From Perognathus longimembris pacificus (taxonomy: Eukaryota; Chordata; Mammalia; Rodentia; Heteromyidae): a stretch of DNA of 64,000 nt. Numbering within the stretch: position 1 is the stretch's first letter; every line of letters begins with the position of its first letter. A model generated the notes under the pieces. It was not told where the DNA came from. It saw nothing but the letters and a program-made list of their open reading frames with translations, and searched no databases. This document shows, in pieces, positions 10,401-21,112 of the stretch. The position numbers and the translations under genes were made by a program. The stretch is taken from the NCBI RefSeq assembly GCF_023159225.1, contig NC_063184.1, forward strand, positions 11,335,528 through 11,399,527, given 5' to 3'.

Positions 10401-10904
10401 AGTGTGAATACACACACACACTTCTGAAGGAAGCATATTTTGCAATAAAATTATGCATTATACTTTTTTTCCCAAAGTTTTATAGTGTTGGAGCAAGAGG
10501 ACCTCTGAAGATCACCATGATTGTTTTAATATACAATTAATAAGGTCATAAATTTGAAGCTTTAAATTGCAATGAGTAGCTATGTATTTGTGGGGTAACA
10601 CAATTTGTACACATTTGGGGAACTTTCTTGTTAGAATAGGTATGTAGCCAACATCACAATGACAACAGTAAATACAAAGGGAGAAGAAGAGATGGAGGAT
10701 GGATGGAGAATTTAGTGCATATCAGGCTTTTTTTTCCTGGTCAATATTACCTATTCTATTTTAGGAGAAAATAAAACAAATATATGACCAATCAAATACT
10801 GTACATTTTAAGGTTTCTCTTATTGATAATATGGAATGCTGTAAAAACTTATTGGGAAGCTAGTGATATTAGCTATGCAGATCAAACTTCAATATAGCTA
10901 GGTA
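10401..10904. other. Unique AT-rich DNA
   Basis: No gene or named repeat recognised, although the right end may belong to the retroposon-like element that follows. Confidence 0.4.
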
Positions 10905-11010
10905 ACAAATAGTACAATAAATGTACCCATGACCTTACATATGAAACTGTAACCAATCCCTCTGTACATCACTTTGACAATAAATAAGTAATTATTAAAA
11001 AAAACTTCAA
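10905..11010 (+). repeat. Unassigned retroposon-like 3' end, copy 1
   Basis: Contains GAAACTGTAACC, then CCTCTGTACATCACTTTGA, then ACAATAAATAAG and an A-rich tail. The same ordered motifs recur at 20,220-20,300 and 23,960-24,020. An AATAAA signal plus A tail suggests a retroposed RNA 3' end. I cannot name the family. Confidence 0.6.
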
Positions 11011-11371
11011 TATGGCTAAAAATTAGTGCAGAAGTACTAATAAACTAAATCTAAATATTTAAATACAGTGTGAAAGGGGAGCTATTCTTTTTTCTTTTAA
11101 ACTAAAAAAAACACACTGATATGGAATACTATTCAAGGAAATTTAATCTAACAAATAAGATCACTAACAGGTTAGAAGGCATATAACTGCCAGAAATAAT
11201 GCAACCCTTTCACATTTTGTCTATTGTTCATCGTGCTTTTATGACCTCTGTCTCTTAGTGGATGATAAATGTTTCCAGGACTAGAATTCACCGCCAATAC
11301 TCTTGATCAACTAAAATACTCTAATAAAAACAACTCTACTAGGTTTCTTTCCTTCTTTCATTTCTTTCTTT
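11011..11371. other. Unique AT-rich DNA
   Basis: GATATGGAATACTATTCAAG near 11,120 resembles the 3' part of L1 ORF2 in the + sense, but the match is too short to call. Confidence 0.35.
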
Positions 11372-11510
11372 TTTGTGCCAGTACTGGGGCTTGAACTCAT
11401 GACCAGGGAGCTTTCCCTTAGCTTTATTATTTATTTATTTATTTATTCATTCTTTCATTCATTCATTCATTTTACCCAAGGCTGGTGCTCTACAGCTCAA
11501 GTGGTTTCTA
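11372..11510 (-). repeat. Geo monomer fragment with (TTTA/TTCA)n expansion
   Basis: The reverse Geo sequence is interrupted by ATTT and ATTC tetranucleotide repeats at 11,423-11,472. Confidence 0.75.
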
Positions 11511-11595
11511 TTGTGTAACAAATTGCCTCCATTTTTGCAGCTTAAGATGCCACCCATTAAACTCCTCATAAAATATTTATAGAAGATGCATTTTC

Positions 11596-11809
11596 TTTTC
11601 TTTTTTTTTTTTTTTTGGCCAGTCCTGGGCCTTGGGACTCAGGGCCCGAGCACGGTCCCTGGCTTCTTCCCGCTCAAGGCTAGCACTCTGCCACTTGAGC
11701 CACAGCGCCGCTTCTGGCCGTTTTCTGTATATGTGGTGCTGGGGAATCGAACCTAGGGCCTCGTGTATCCGAGGCAGGCACTCTTGCCACTAGGCTATAT
11801 CCCCAGCCC
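11596..11809 (-). repeat. IDL-Geo SINE with intact target-site duplication
   Basis: Full-length reverse copy of the CGGATACACGAGG/GAAGCGGCGCTG subfamily. It is bracketed by AGAAGATGCATTTTC at 11,581-11,595 and 11,811-11,825. The perfect 15-bp duplication and low divergence point to a recent insertion. Confidence 0.96.
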
Positions 11810-11825
11810 TAGAAGATGCATTTTC

Positions 11826-12416
11826 AATGTCTGTAAATGGTGTAATGAATACAATGTGGTCATTTTATAGCATTTTAAGAATTTAAAGGGAAAATAAAGG
11901 CAGGTTCTATAATGTATGGAAAACAACTGACCAAATGAAACACAGCCTTTGTTATTTATGGCAAGTTTCCATCAGCCCGAAATTGGGGTTGCATCTCAGA
12001 ATGCTGAAGATCTCCCCTGGGGCTGGGGGTGATTGTTGACAGTTGCAGGTGTCTTTGTGGCTAGCTGTTGGCTGGGTCACTCCCAGCTGTGAAATGCCAC
12101 CCAAAGGTACATGTAGATAGAAGAATTTGATTGAACAAAGAAGTCAGTGGGAGACAGAGAATGGATATCACAGAATCCAACTATCAGAGACACAAACAGA
12201 AAGCAACAGAAAGCAACGCTTTCCTTTTTTCCTATAGGGCATGACTGCCTAGCCACAAATTAACTTCCTCTATTTTTTAAATTTTAAATGAGAAAGTGTC
12301 TAAAATGTATTCTTGTGATTCTTCCCATGAGCAAATAATTTTACAGCCCCAAATAGCCAAGTTACTAACTAGCACTTACGCAGAACCCACATTGTGGGGC
12401 TATTGGTTTTGTTTTG
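11826..12416. other. Unique sequence
   Basis: No gene or repeat recognised. It ends in TTTTG repeats that form the tail of the next reverse SINE. Confidence 0.45.
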
Positions 12417-12622
12417 TTTTGTTTTGTTTTTGCCAGTCCTGGTGCTTGGACTCAGGGCCTGAGCACTGTCCCTGGCTTCCTTTTGCTCAAGGCTAGCACT
12501 CTGCCACTTTAGCCACAGCGCCACTTCTGGCCGTTTCCCATATATGTGGTGCTAAGGAATCGAACCCAGGGCTTCAAGTATACGAGGCAAGCGCTCTTGC
12601 CACTAGGCCATATTCCCAGCCC
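12417..12622 (-). repeat. IDL-Geo SINE
   Basis: Full-length reverse copy, slightly diverged. Confidence 0.92.
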
Positions 12623-13265
12623 AACATTGGGCATGAGGGAGGAATATTTACCAATGGGACACCGTGGCTTGAATAGAAGCACTGAGACAAGATTTTATTT
12701 ATTTCCTACCACTAATAAAACTCGGAAATTTATATTGTTGAGAGCTAGACATAAATGTGTTGAATTGTGGTTATTTTATAGTATTTTCAAACTAAACACT
12801 TAGGTACTAAAGTTTTAAACAAATAAGCCCTCTATCAAGAACATATGTGTCTAATAGTTTCTTCTGTTTTGATTTGGTGAAGAATCCACGTTCAGCTTTT
12901 GGGGTGACTTTAAATGTCTTCCAGGAATCATTTAGTTTGCTTCTTAGAACTTCCGAGGCCTTCATTAAATTCATAGGTGAGGTGTCTGACCCACTTGGTC
13001 GGATGGAAAAGGTGCACACCGAAGTGCAAGAAAGTTCCAGTCTTTGAAGTCACTTCAGGAGCAAAGAATTAATTTACTAAGATGATATAACCACAGTGAG
13101 ACAAACAAGGAGGAATTTGTTCTTGTTTAGTTCTTTATACAAATGCAAACTGCAGTCAGGCCCTTACAGCAGGCCTGTGAGACCAGACCTGCAGTGGCTG
13201 CGACTACAGGGGCCCTGCTGTTCTCCCATCCGATGTGGAGTATTTTCTTCCTCCTGTAATTTTCT
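12623..13265. other. Unique block, open on both strands at 12,807-13,047
   Basis: A 200-bp part (12,847-13,047) has an open frame on each strand (66 and 70 codons) and no repeat signature. I see no splice signals that would make it an exon. It may be a conserved noncoding element or nothing. Confidence 0.35.
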
Positions 13266-13500
13266 TACAACCTTTCTTCTTTTCTCTTTCGCACTCTCTC
13301 CTGTCTCTCTCTTCCTCCCTCCCTCTCTCCCTTCCTTCCTTCCTTTCCTCCCTCCCTCCCGCTTCCTCTCTTCCTCCCTCCCTCTCTCTCTCTTTTCCTC
13401 TCCTCTCCTCTCCTTTCCTTCCTTCCTTCCTTCCTTCTTTCCTTCCTTCCTTCCTTCCTTCCTTCCTTCCTTCCTTCCCTCTCTCCCTCCCCTCTCTCTT
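13266..13500. repeat. (CCTT)n/(CT)n pyrimidine tract
   Basis: About 230 bp almost free of purines on the + strand, with about 12 clean CCTT units near 13,432-13,478. It abuts a reverse SINE. Confidence 0.95.
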
Positions 13501-13504
13501 TCTT

Positions 13505-13703
13505 TCTTTGGGCTTGAACTCAAAGCCTCACAGCTGGTGCTCTGCCCTGTGAGTTATGCCTCCAGCTCTGCTTTTGTTCTGATTATTTGGACATTGAGTC
13601 TCACAGACTTTTCTGCCTGAGAGGCTTCCCACCTGGATTCGCCTTCGGGATCTCAGCCTCCTGAGTAGTGAGAATCCCAGACATGAGCCAGTGGGACCCA
13701 GCT
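13505..13703 (-). repeat. B1-Geo composite SINE, partly deleted
   Basis: The reverse 7SL head is clear (CTCAGCCTCCTGAGTAGTGA in + sense). Geo is shortened. Confidence 0.8.
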
Positions 13704-13899
13704 CTTGCTCACCTTTCTTTGCAGAAAGTCTTAACTGTACTCTTCTAACAGTAAAGCCACTTTTCCTATCAGAGTGATTTTCCTGTTATCCAAAAGAGTA
13801 CTGCTCTATTTGATTGAACTTTGACTTTGAATGAAATTGAAACAAGCAAACTGCTAGTAAATTGGTAAAAATGTTCTTTTCATTTAAAATAACTTCTGG

Positions 13900-14130
13900 A
13901 GCCAGGCATTAGTGGCTCATGCCTGTAATCCTAGCTACTCAGGAAGCTGAGATCTGGATCTTGGGGCAGGAGTGACTCTTATCTCTGATAAGCTATCAGA
14001 GAGGTAGAATTGGAGCTGTGGCTCAAGTGGTGGAGCACTAGCTTTGAGCAAAAGAAGCTCAGGGGCATTGCCCATGCCCTGAATTCAAGCCCCTGGACCA
14101 GCACCAAAAAAAAAAAAAAAAAAAAAAAAA
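13900..14130 (+). repeat. B1-Geo composite SINE
   Basis: A 7SL-like head, a short linker and Geo, then a long A tail that continues into GA/AAAG-rich sequence to about 14,200. Confidence 0.88.
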
Positions 14131-14222
14131 GAGAGAGAGAGAGAGAAAAAGAATAAAGAAAAAAAGATAAGATAAGAAAAAAAGAAAAGAGAGGAAAAAA
14201 ACCCCCAAACTTCTGAAACAGT

Positions 14223-14446
14223 TGTGGGATACTGATGGCTCATTCCTGTAATCCTAGCTACTCAAGAGGTTGAGATCGGAGGATTATAGAGTTCAAAACC
14301 AGATGGGAAGGAAAATCCATGAGAATCTTATCTCTAATTAAACACCAAAAAGCTGGAAGTGGAACTGTGACTCGTTGTTGAGTGCCAGCTTTGAGCAAAA
14401 AAACTAAGAAACAATCCTCAGATCCTAAATTCAAGCCCCAGTGTAT
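14223..14446 (+). repeat. B1-Geo composite SINE
   Basis: Full-length and diverged. The tail has turned into the CA repeat that follows. Confidence 0.85.
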
Positions 14447-14449
14447 ACA

Positions 14450-14484
<35 letters not shown>
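14447..14484. repeat. (CA)n microsatellite
   Basis: About 16 CA units at the SINE 3' end. Confidence 0.95.
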
Positions 14485-15106
14485 TCCCAAAACAGAAACA
14501 GCAATAAAGCACAAATTACTTTGCTTACAAATTAAACACAAGTGACTTAAAATTTATTAAGTTGTAAATATGTCCTCGAGATCTTCATAAACCTCAATCA
14601 ATCGAAGTTACAGAAAAAAATGGGTACATTTCCTTTGGGCTCAGGGCCTATTCAAGCTTCTAGAAGCTGTCTGGACATTTTGTCAGTTTTCATGTGGACT
14701 GATAGCCAGCCAGGACTGAAGAATGAGCACAGCACAGTGACCTACGGGACAGAAGCAGACAGCTTCTTCTCACCTGCTGGTTTTGGCCCCTGCCCAGCAT
14801 GTCCCCAATGCCTTAGGGAACAGAAACCTATCAAATGCTTGGCTGTTTCTCAGTTTCTATGAAACTATTCTCAGTTCTAAATCTTTTTTTTTTTTTTTTA
14901 AAAACTAGTTGTCAGATGGAAACAACTGTCACTGAAATTCTATTCTTCTATCAATCTCTATTTATTTGAAGTCTCTTTCTGGGTCATTTAGTAAATCAAG
15001 TAAGTCATTCATCTTCAGAGAAACTAAGGAAGAAAATAATCTTCAGCATCTGGACATTTTAGCCATTATTCTGTTTCTCTGTTCATGTTACTATGAACAC
15101 CTAGTT
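14485..15106. other. Unique sequence
   Basis: An 80-codon + frame at 14,620-14,862 has no recognisable similarity and no splice context. I do not call it a gene. Confidence 0.4.
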
Positions 15107-15186
15107 GAAGGCTAGAGGTTTGGTTCAAGTGGTAGAGCAGTTGCTTAGCAAGACAGAGGCCATGAGTTCAAGCTCCAGTATCACTA
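15107..15186 (+). repeat. ID-like tRNA monomer
   Basis: GGTTCAAGTGGTAGAGCAGT forms the A-box side and GAGTTCAAGCTCC the B box. There is no Geo monomer. Confidence 0.65.
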
Positions 15187-15501
15187 AAACCCAGACTAAA
15201 CCAAAACAAACTACTTATATGGTCCTTTACAGTTTATTAAGCATATTCATAGCATAGAGCAGCAACTGCTACACTGGTAATAGTGTTTATGGTATGAGTG
15301 AGTTTATTGGCATCATCAAGTTGAATGCGTTATCTTCTGCTTTAGTAATCTTCAACTGAAAGAAGACATCTGGCTGTTCCTGTGGTAGAGAAGAAATAAT
15401 AAGTGTTGATGATTAACGAACACAATTGCAGACCTAACTGGAATCTGCCTCACTTACTTACTTGTGTGATTCCTGCCAGAGGTGGGGTAGCATCCATTTC
15501 T

Positions 15502-15504
<3 letters not shown>
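15187..15504. other. Unique sequence
   Basis: Nothing recognised. Confidence 0.4.

Positions 15505-15538
<34 letters not shown>
15505..15538. repeat. (GT)n microsatellite
   Basis: About 17 GT units, again next to a reverse SINE. Confidence 0.95.
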
Positions 15539-15539
<1 letters not shown>

Positions 15540-15540
<1 letters not shown>

Positions 15541-15710
15541 GGGTCTTGAATTAAAGGCCTGAGCACTACCCTTAGCTTGAGCCACAGCTCTTCTTCTGAG
15601 TTTTTGGAAATGACAGTCTTATAGACTTCCCTGCTGATTTCAAACTGTAATACTCAAATCTCTGCCTGCTGAGTAGCCAGGATTACAGGCATGAGTCATC
15701 AGCACCCAGC
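15540..15710 (-). repeat. B1-Geo composite SINE, internally deleted
   Basis: Reverse copy with a shortened Geo and a normal 7SL head. Confidence 0.8.
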
Positions 15711-15779
15711 CATATCATTTTTCAAATGAATGATCCTTCTATTTTACAAAATGATGTGCTCCATTGTGATCTTTTCACT

Positions 15780-16205
15780 GATGCATACAATGTCATCAGA
15801 TCAAATGCCTCCATTATCCCTCTGGCCTCCTACCACGCCCACCCCCATATAAACATTCCTCCTTTCTTGTTCCTGCCTTCTTTTTGCTTATTTTAGACCT
15901 GGGTTCCACCTATGAGAGAAAAGGCTTGCTTCACCTAATATGACAATCTCTAATTGCATCCTTATTTATCGTATTTATGGCTGAATAATATTCCATGAGG
16001 TACACATGCCACATTCTTCATTTGTTCACGGATGCACATGTAGGCTCACTCCCTCGCTTGTCATAGAGTCGGATCACTTGTGGTAGAACTGAAAGTTCTA
16101 CTTTTAGATTTTTGAGGAAGGTAAGCACTGAGTGGCTGCCCTGATTGACCTTCCCACCGACTGTGTAAGAGGTTTCCTTTCCCCTCACCGCGGGGACAGC
16201 CCTTC
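15780..16205 (-). mobile_element. Decayed L1 fragment (3' part of ORF2, antisense to +)
   Basis: The + strand shows the familiar reverse complement of the L1 ORF2 3' end: ATGGCTGAATAATATTCCAT near 15,980, then degenerate GATGCACATGTAGG, GGTAGAACTG and CCACCGACTGTGTAAGAGG. No open frame survives. It ends where the TIFA CpG island begins. Confidence 0.65.
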
Positions 16206-16299
16206 TGACTGGAGTAAGGTGGAATGTCGGTGTTTGTGGATTTGCAATTCCTTTGCGGCCAGGCTGTCTTCTCTTTTTTTGTGGCCGGTGCGAAGTGGC

Positions 16300-17353
16300 T
16301 CACAAGCGACTGTCCTGAAGTTAAGCGCAGACTCTGGAGTCAAGCCAGTTTCCCTCGGGAAAGCAGCCGCGCACGGGGTCCCAGTCCACGCAAGGGCTTG
16401 GGCTGCGTGGTCCTTCCTAATTCCAGCTCGTGTGCCCCCGTCCGCGGCCCCAGGCCTGTCTGCTCGGGGCACCCGCTCTTTAGCTTTTCCTCTAACGTGC
16501 TCCGGAGCAGAGCAGTGGTCGTACCCACCGACTCCCAGCTGGGGGGGGGGGGGCAGAGCCGGTGCCGGGGGGTCCCTCTGTACCCGGGATCAGTACAGGG
16601 ATCCGATTGCAGGACAGGGGTGCACGGGAGGAAGCGAGGGGACCGCTCGGGCGTTAGGACCTGGGCGTCCCGACGCAGCCCGAGATCCTGCCTCAGTTTA
16701 CACATCTGTAAGATGACCTCAACTCCCTGCCTGTCCAGGACCCCATGATTGGGGGGCGGGGGTTAAGATCGTGGTGACCTAATTCCTGTCTTTTCAGAAT
16801 CGCGTGTTGGCATCCAGGCGGCTGATTCCCGGAGGGCGCGGTCCTGGTCGGTGTAGGACGCCACGAAGCCGGTCCAGAGACCGACCGGAGGTCGCGGGGG
16901 GGGGGGGGGGGGGGGGACGGGCCGGGCTCCAGGCGGGAGGCCGGGTGGGAGGAAGGGGCGGGCACGGGGCGGGCACGGGCACGCTTCCCGCCCTCCCCCC
17001 AGCCTTTATAGAGGCTCAGCGGCGGCTGGCGGCTCTCAGCAGGGCTCGGAACCCCTGGTCGGGCTCGGTTGCGCCCTCCCCGCCGCTCGCCGCCCAGCCC
17101 GGGTAGAAGCTGCAGCGCCCTCGCCGAGCGCGGTGCGGATCTCGGGGTCTCCGGGTCTGCCTCCTCCGAGCCCTCGAAGCGAAGCTGTCCGGGAAGGCTC
17201 GCGGGTTCGCAAACTCCCAGGTCAGCAATCTGATCAGCAGGCTGGGGCCGGGTCTGTGTGTCCCACTTAGGCCGGGGAATTGGAGGGTGCGGGGGGGTGG
17301 TGGCCAATTTCACCACCTGCCCCTCCTCCTGGCTGGCAGACATATGGAGCAGG
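16300..17353 (+). promoter_or_regulatory. TIFA: CpG-island promoter of TIFA
   Basis: A sharp rise in CpG and GC content in an AT-rich background, about 10 kb upstream of the TIFA coding exon, which matches the spacing in human TIFA. It holds a TATA-like TTTATA at 17,005-17,010, several GGGCGGG-type boxes near 16,955-16,980, an 11-12 G run near 16,541 and a 21-G run at 16,896-16,916. Overlapping open frames of 100-216 codons on both strands reflect the lack of stop codons in GC-rich DNA, not coding. Assignment to TIFA is by position and orientation (inference). A shared role with divergent ALPK1 is possible. Confidence 0.75.
17035..17220 (+). other. TIFA: Predicted noncoding exon 1 of TIFA
   Basis: TIFA has its whole coding region in one exon after a noncoding leader exon. 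A start about 25-30 bp after the TATA-like box at 17,005 gives position about 17,035. The nearest plausible donor is CAG|GTCAGC after 17,220, which is weak. A better alternative is GCAG|GTATTA after 17,352. The exact start and donor are inferred. Confidence 0.4.
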
Positions 17354-17907
17354 TATTAAGGAAAAGTTAGGGGAAAAATACCCCCCCCCCCAAATAAAAC
17401 TACAGCTAGTTCGCCCCCAGCCCAAGAACGCGTAATAAATAAATTAAATGAAGCGAGGCGAGCGCCTGGAGCGGTGGAAGACCGGGCGGGTCCCGGAACT
17501 CTTCCTGTGGGACAGAGCGCTGTTTCTGCAGAGCGCCGCGTGACCCCTTTCCCCCCGCCTCCCCCCACCCCGGGCACCCCAAGGCCCTTACACAATTCCA
17601 TGGGTCCTGCAAGATGTTTTCTGTTTCCTTCCCTCTCGCTCCCCTGCCCTGACTGGGCTCTGCCGAGTGCCAGGTTTCTGATTCTGGTTCTGCCTTCCGT
17701 GGGGGGCTTGGAAAAGGCTCGGGATGGATCCCGGGTCCCCGCAAAGTGGGGCCCTGACCTTCCTCGTGGGGATCACCAACCGCTTGCCTGAGGGCTTTTC
17801 CTCCTGGGGTTTGGGGTTTGGTTTCTTCATCCCGCATTCAACCCTCCCCCACCCTTTTAAAGACCTGTAATCTGAGATGCTCTGACTGTGGGTTTACCAG
17901 AATCTTC
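17354..17907. other. GC-rich shoulder of the TIFA island, intron 1 start
   Basis: Still C/G-rich with fewer CpG. No exon recognised. Open frames are low-stop artefacts. Confidence 0.45.
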
Positions 17908-18016
17908 ACTGGAGATAGTCTCATGGATTTTTCTAGGCAGGCAGGTGTGGAACCTCCATCCTCAGATCTCAGCCTCCTGAGTAGTTAGGATTACTGGCGT
18001 GAGCTGCTGCCTGGTT
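17908..18016 (-). repeat. B1-Geo SINE fragment (head only)
   Basis: Reverse 7SL head with CTCAGATCTCAGCCTCCTGA in + sense. The Geo monomer is missing. Confidence 0.8.
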
Positions 18017-18183
18017 CGGTGTTGAATGGTTGTTGGGGGAGAAAAGCCTGTCAAAACTTCACCTCCTCTCTCCAGAAGATGGGAAGCTGTGGCAAGGCAA
18101 GGGTGAAAGTCAGAACTTTCTAGGGTACCTTTCCTAACACATCAACATTATTGTGTGCGTCTCTCCAAAAGAGCCAGAAAAGT

Positions 18184-18240
18184 ACAGGCTGGAAGCATGG
18201 CTCAGCAGGTGGTAGAGCACCAGGGGGAAAAAGCTTCCCA
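18184..18240 (+). repeat. ID-like fragment
   Basis: GGCTGGAAGCATGGCTCAGC followed by AGGTGGTAGAGC resembles the A-box half of an ID element. Confidence 0.45.
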
Positions 18241-18875
18241 TGCCTGAAAAAAAATCTTGTTGGCATGCATGAGCAATCAAGGATGCCAAATTTCTGTTAA
18301 ACTGCTCTGACATCTGGCTCCTCGGAGCAAACATATCATGATATCTAATTTTAATTTTTCCATTTGAAGGCCAAATAGGCTTCAACAGTGCCAGGTAGTA
18401 CATTTCTTGAGGAGTTTTGCAGGACAGTGGGGGTGGAGTGGGTTGGGGGATGGTTGTGAGAGTGTTTTTCTGAGCACTCTGTGTCCACACAGCTTGTGTA
18501 TTCACTCTTCTTTCCCTGGAGAGGAGTCAGAGCATTTTCTGGAATCCAAATCTAACCTCTGAGTAGCTCTGTAACTCCCTGGTGAGTGTGTAAACCCTAG
18601 GATCGCACACTGGAGAGGTGCACCCCTCTCCAGACATCAGGAGTGAACAGACCCCTTCTGCTTTCTGTGACAAGGCTCAGAGTATGGCTTGTTTTTAGTT
18701 CTATATTTGTTGTCTGTTTGTTGTAGTTCCTATGTTAATGCTGGTTTGTTTGTCAAGTTTCAATAACTATCAGTCAAAACAATTGCCAAACAGTTGTTTT
18801 ACAACTTGCGGATGGATGTCAGATAGCAAACGTTGCTATGCACTGATACATTGCTAGTCTCCAATTCCCTTTTGA

Positions 18876-18880
<5 letters not shown>
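18241..18880. other. Unique intronic sequence
   Basis: Nothing recognised. The 123-codon minus frame over 18,134-18,505 lacks any family signature. Confidence 0.4.

Positions 18881-18920
<40 letters not shown>
18881..18920. repeat. (CA)n microsatellite
   Basis: About 20 CA units, not obviously attached to a SINE. Confidence 0.95.
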
Positions 18921-18921
<1 letters not shown>

Positions 18922-19242
18922 CTGATGTTTCTTGTAAAGAAAAATTGGAGAAATATTTGAAGAGCTTTGAATGCACATAGCACACAGTCCCAAAGGTTCA
19001 GAGTAACAGTAGAGGCTGACTCTCCTTTCTGCACCTCCTTCCCAGGTTCCTTGCCGTAGGCAACCTCCAGTGCCACTGTATAAGCTCATGGTTATTTACT
19101 TGGTAATTTAAGACTAATTGGAGTACCTATACACTTTATAAGATATCCATCAAGTTCAGTCTTAAATGTAGCAATTTTTGGGGGGTCATTTTAGTGATTT
19201 GGTTAGTCTTTACTAGTTTTACCATATGGGTTTTTCTTGTTG
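18921..19242. other. Unique intronic sequence
   Basis: Nothing recognised. Confidence 0.4.
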
Positions 19243-19356
19243 TTTTGGTATTTTTAGTGGTTAATTGAAAAGTCTCATGGACTTTCTTGCCAGCATCCTC
19301 CAACCTCAGCCTCTGGAGCAGCTAGGATTACAGATGTGAGCCACTGGCAAACAGCT
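19243..19356 (-). repeat. B1-Geo SINE fragment
   Basis: Reverse head and linker only (GTGGTTAATTG and GCAGCTAGGATTACAGATGT in + sense). Confidence 0.75.
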
Positions 19357-19871
19357 CATAAGGGCCTAGCACTGTGCCTAGAACAGGGAAAGGCCTGATA
19401 GCAAATAGCACGCAGGTCAGTCTGCTAGGTTTCATACCTTTCTAAGACAGATGAACACATTTGTCAATTCAGTTTAGAGTGCAGTAATAAATGACCCCAA
19501 AAATCTCAAGAAAGAAGACTAGACTTTCTTGTTCAAATTATATACCGTTTATGTATCTGTCTTTGACCCTTCCCTCTTGGACCCAGACTGAAGTTATGAG
19601 AGGGAAAAAAGGAAAAGTGAAATGAAAGTGTTTATGTTTCTGCATCCATTATGCTTACATCACTTGGGTTTTCATTCATATTGACATGAATGATGCTACA
19701 TTAACAAGTCTCAATTCTCTTTCCAGCAGGTCCCAGCTAGTTGGATAGGCCTGTGCTTGCTGAGCTAGCACACATTTGATTTTATCAGCATAACTTTGCA
19801 AACTAGAACCAGAGGTGGTATTTTGATAGTAGATCTCAGCAAGCATAGAAGGGGAATGTTGGTTTTTGTTT
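19357..19871. other. Unique intronic sequence
   Basis: Nothing recognised. Confidence 0.4.
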
Positions 19872-19956
19872 TGTTTCAGAGCTGAGGACTGAACTCAAGG
19901 CTTAGCACTTTTGAGCCAGGCAAGTGCTCTTCCACTGAGCTAAATCCCCAACTCCT
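19872..19956 (-). repeat. ID-like SINE monomer
   Basis: The + strand shows CACTGAGCTAAATCCCCAAC, the reverse of a classic rodent ID/tRNA-Ala start, with a degenerate B box. Confidence 0.75.
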
Positions 19957-20045
19957 TGTTATTTTCTTAGCGTGGTTTTGATATGGGTGTTTAGTAAAGA
20001 TGGCACCCAGAAGCAGCCTCACTGAAGATTGTTGATCAGTGAACC

Positions 20046-20300
20046 CCTAATTAGTACCAGCACAAGTGGATGCTTGGTGTGTGGCAGGTGGCATGGTGTC
20101 ACCATGTTGGAGGAGAGGAATGAAACACAGCAGTGAGCAATGAGACGTAAAGGTGTGGATGTGGGAAAAAACACCCACATTGCAGGATGGGGGGGGGAGT
20201 GGGAGAAAATGAGGGGGTAACACTTCAAAAAGAAATGTAGTCATTACCTCACTTATGTAACTGTAACTCCTCTGTACATCACCTTCACGATAAAATTTTG
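20046..20300 (+). repeat. Unassigned retroposon-like element, copy 2
   Basis: A purine-rich body (GTGGGAGAAAATGAGGGGG) is followed by AAGAAATGTAGTCATTACCT, TGTAACTGTAACTCCTCTGT, ACATCACC and ACGATAAAATTTTG with an A-rich end. The order and spacing match copy 3 at 23,770-24,020 over about 150 bp. It lies just 3' of the long ORF (on the ORF's strand it is downstream). Confidence 0.6.
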
Positions 20301-21112
20301 AAAAAAGAAACATCCATATGCATTATTAACAAAACAATACAAAGTCCAGAATGTTTGTTTTATTTTAATATTTTTATTGATATGTTTTAAGCAAGAGCAC
20401 ACATTCCCAAAGAATGTCAATACTAGTATTTAAAATGTCACTGAAGGACAATTCAGTGGGTTTTTAAAAAAGTTATTTGGTGAGAATTTAGTGTTTTGTT
20501 TTGTCTTCACATTACTTTTTAGTTTTTTATAGTTTGCAATTTCTCAAAATTGTTTTTTAAAAAACCTATATATTTCACTAAAAACTTTAATGCTGGACCC
20601 AAAGTCACATTGTAGAATTTTGTTTCTAGCCTTATTTTTATACATATATTTTATATGTAAATAAAATGGAAATTCATTTTTAAAATTTTTCATCACTTAC
20701 AATTGCTAGAACACACAAAATGGATCCTATTTTCCCATGCTAGGACCATGGCTGAAACATTTATATTCCCCAGCTAGGGCTCATAATCCCACCAATGATT
20801 GGTCATCTGCAGTGTAGTTGTACGTTTGGCATTCATGACAGAGGAAGACTGAAAGTTCCAGAAAGGCTGTTTCGGGGTCCTTTACAAAGTTTCTTCGTGC
20901 AGCTGCTTCCTGTTTCATTGCAACTGTGCTTAACATTGGATTTGTTTTTTCTTGACTAGTTATCTTTCCTGATGCTTCCCCTTATCTTCCTTTTCAGGTG
21001 ATGTTTTAAGTGGGGCAATTTCTGTTGTTTGGTGCTTTTGTTTTGGTCTCAGGGTTGGTAGCTGTGGGTGATCTGAGCAGCACTCAGGAGGTGTGGCTTA
21101 CACTTCGTGTGC
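20301..21112 (-). other. Possible 3' UTR or flank of the 721-codon ORF
   Basis: AT-rich. On the minus strand AATAAA signals occur at 20,359-20,364 and 20,373-20,378, about 740 bp past the stop codon. No A tail or target duplication is obvious. It holds no other gene or known repeat. Confidence 0.35.

Noticed and set aside
13096..13620. 174-codon + frame and 119-codon minus frame
   Set aside because: Both come from the CCTT/CT tract (Leu/Pro/Ser and Lys/Arg/Glu/Gly low complexity).
16132..17343. Frames of 100-216 codons on both strands in the TIFA island
   Set aside because: GC-rich DNA has few stop codons. The frames overlap on both strands and show no domain.
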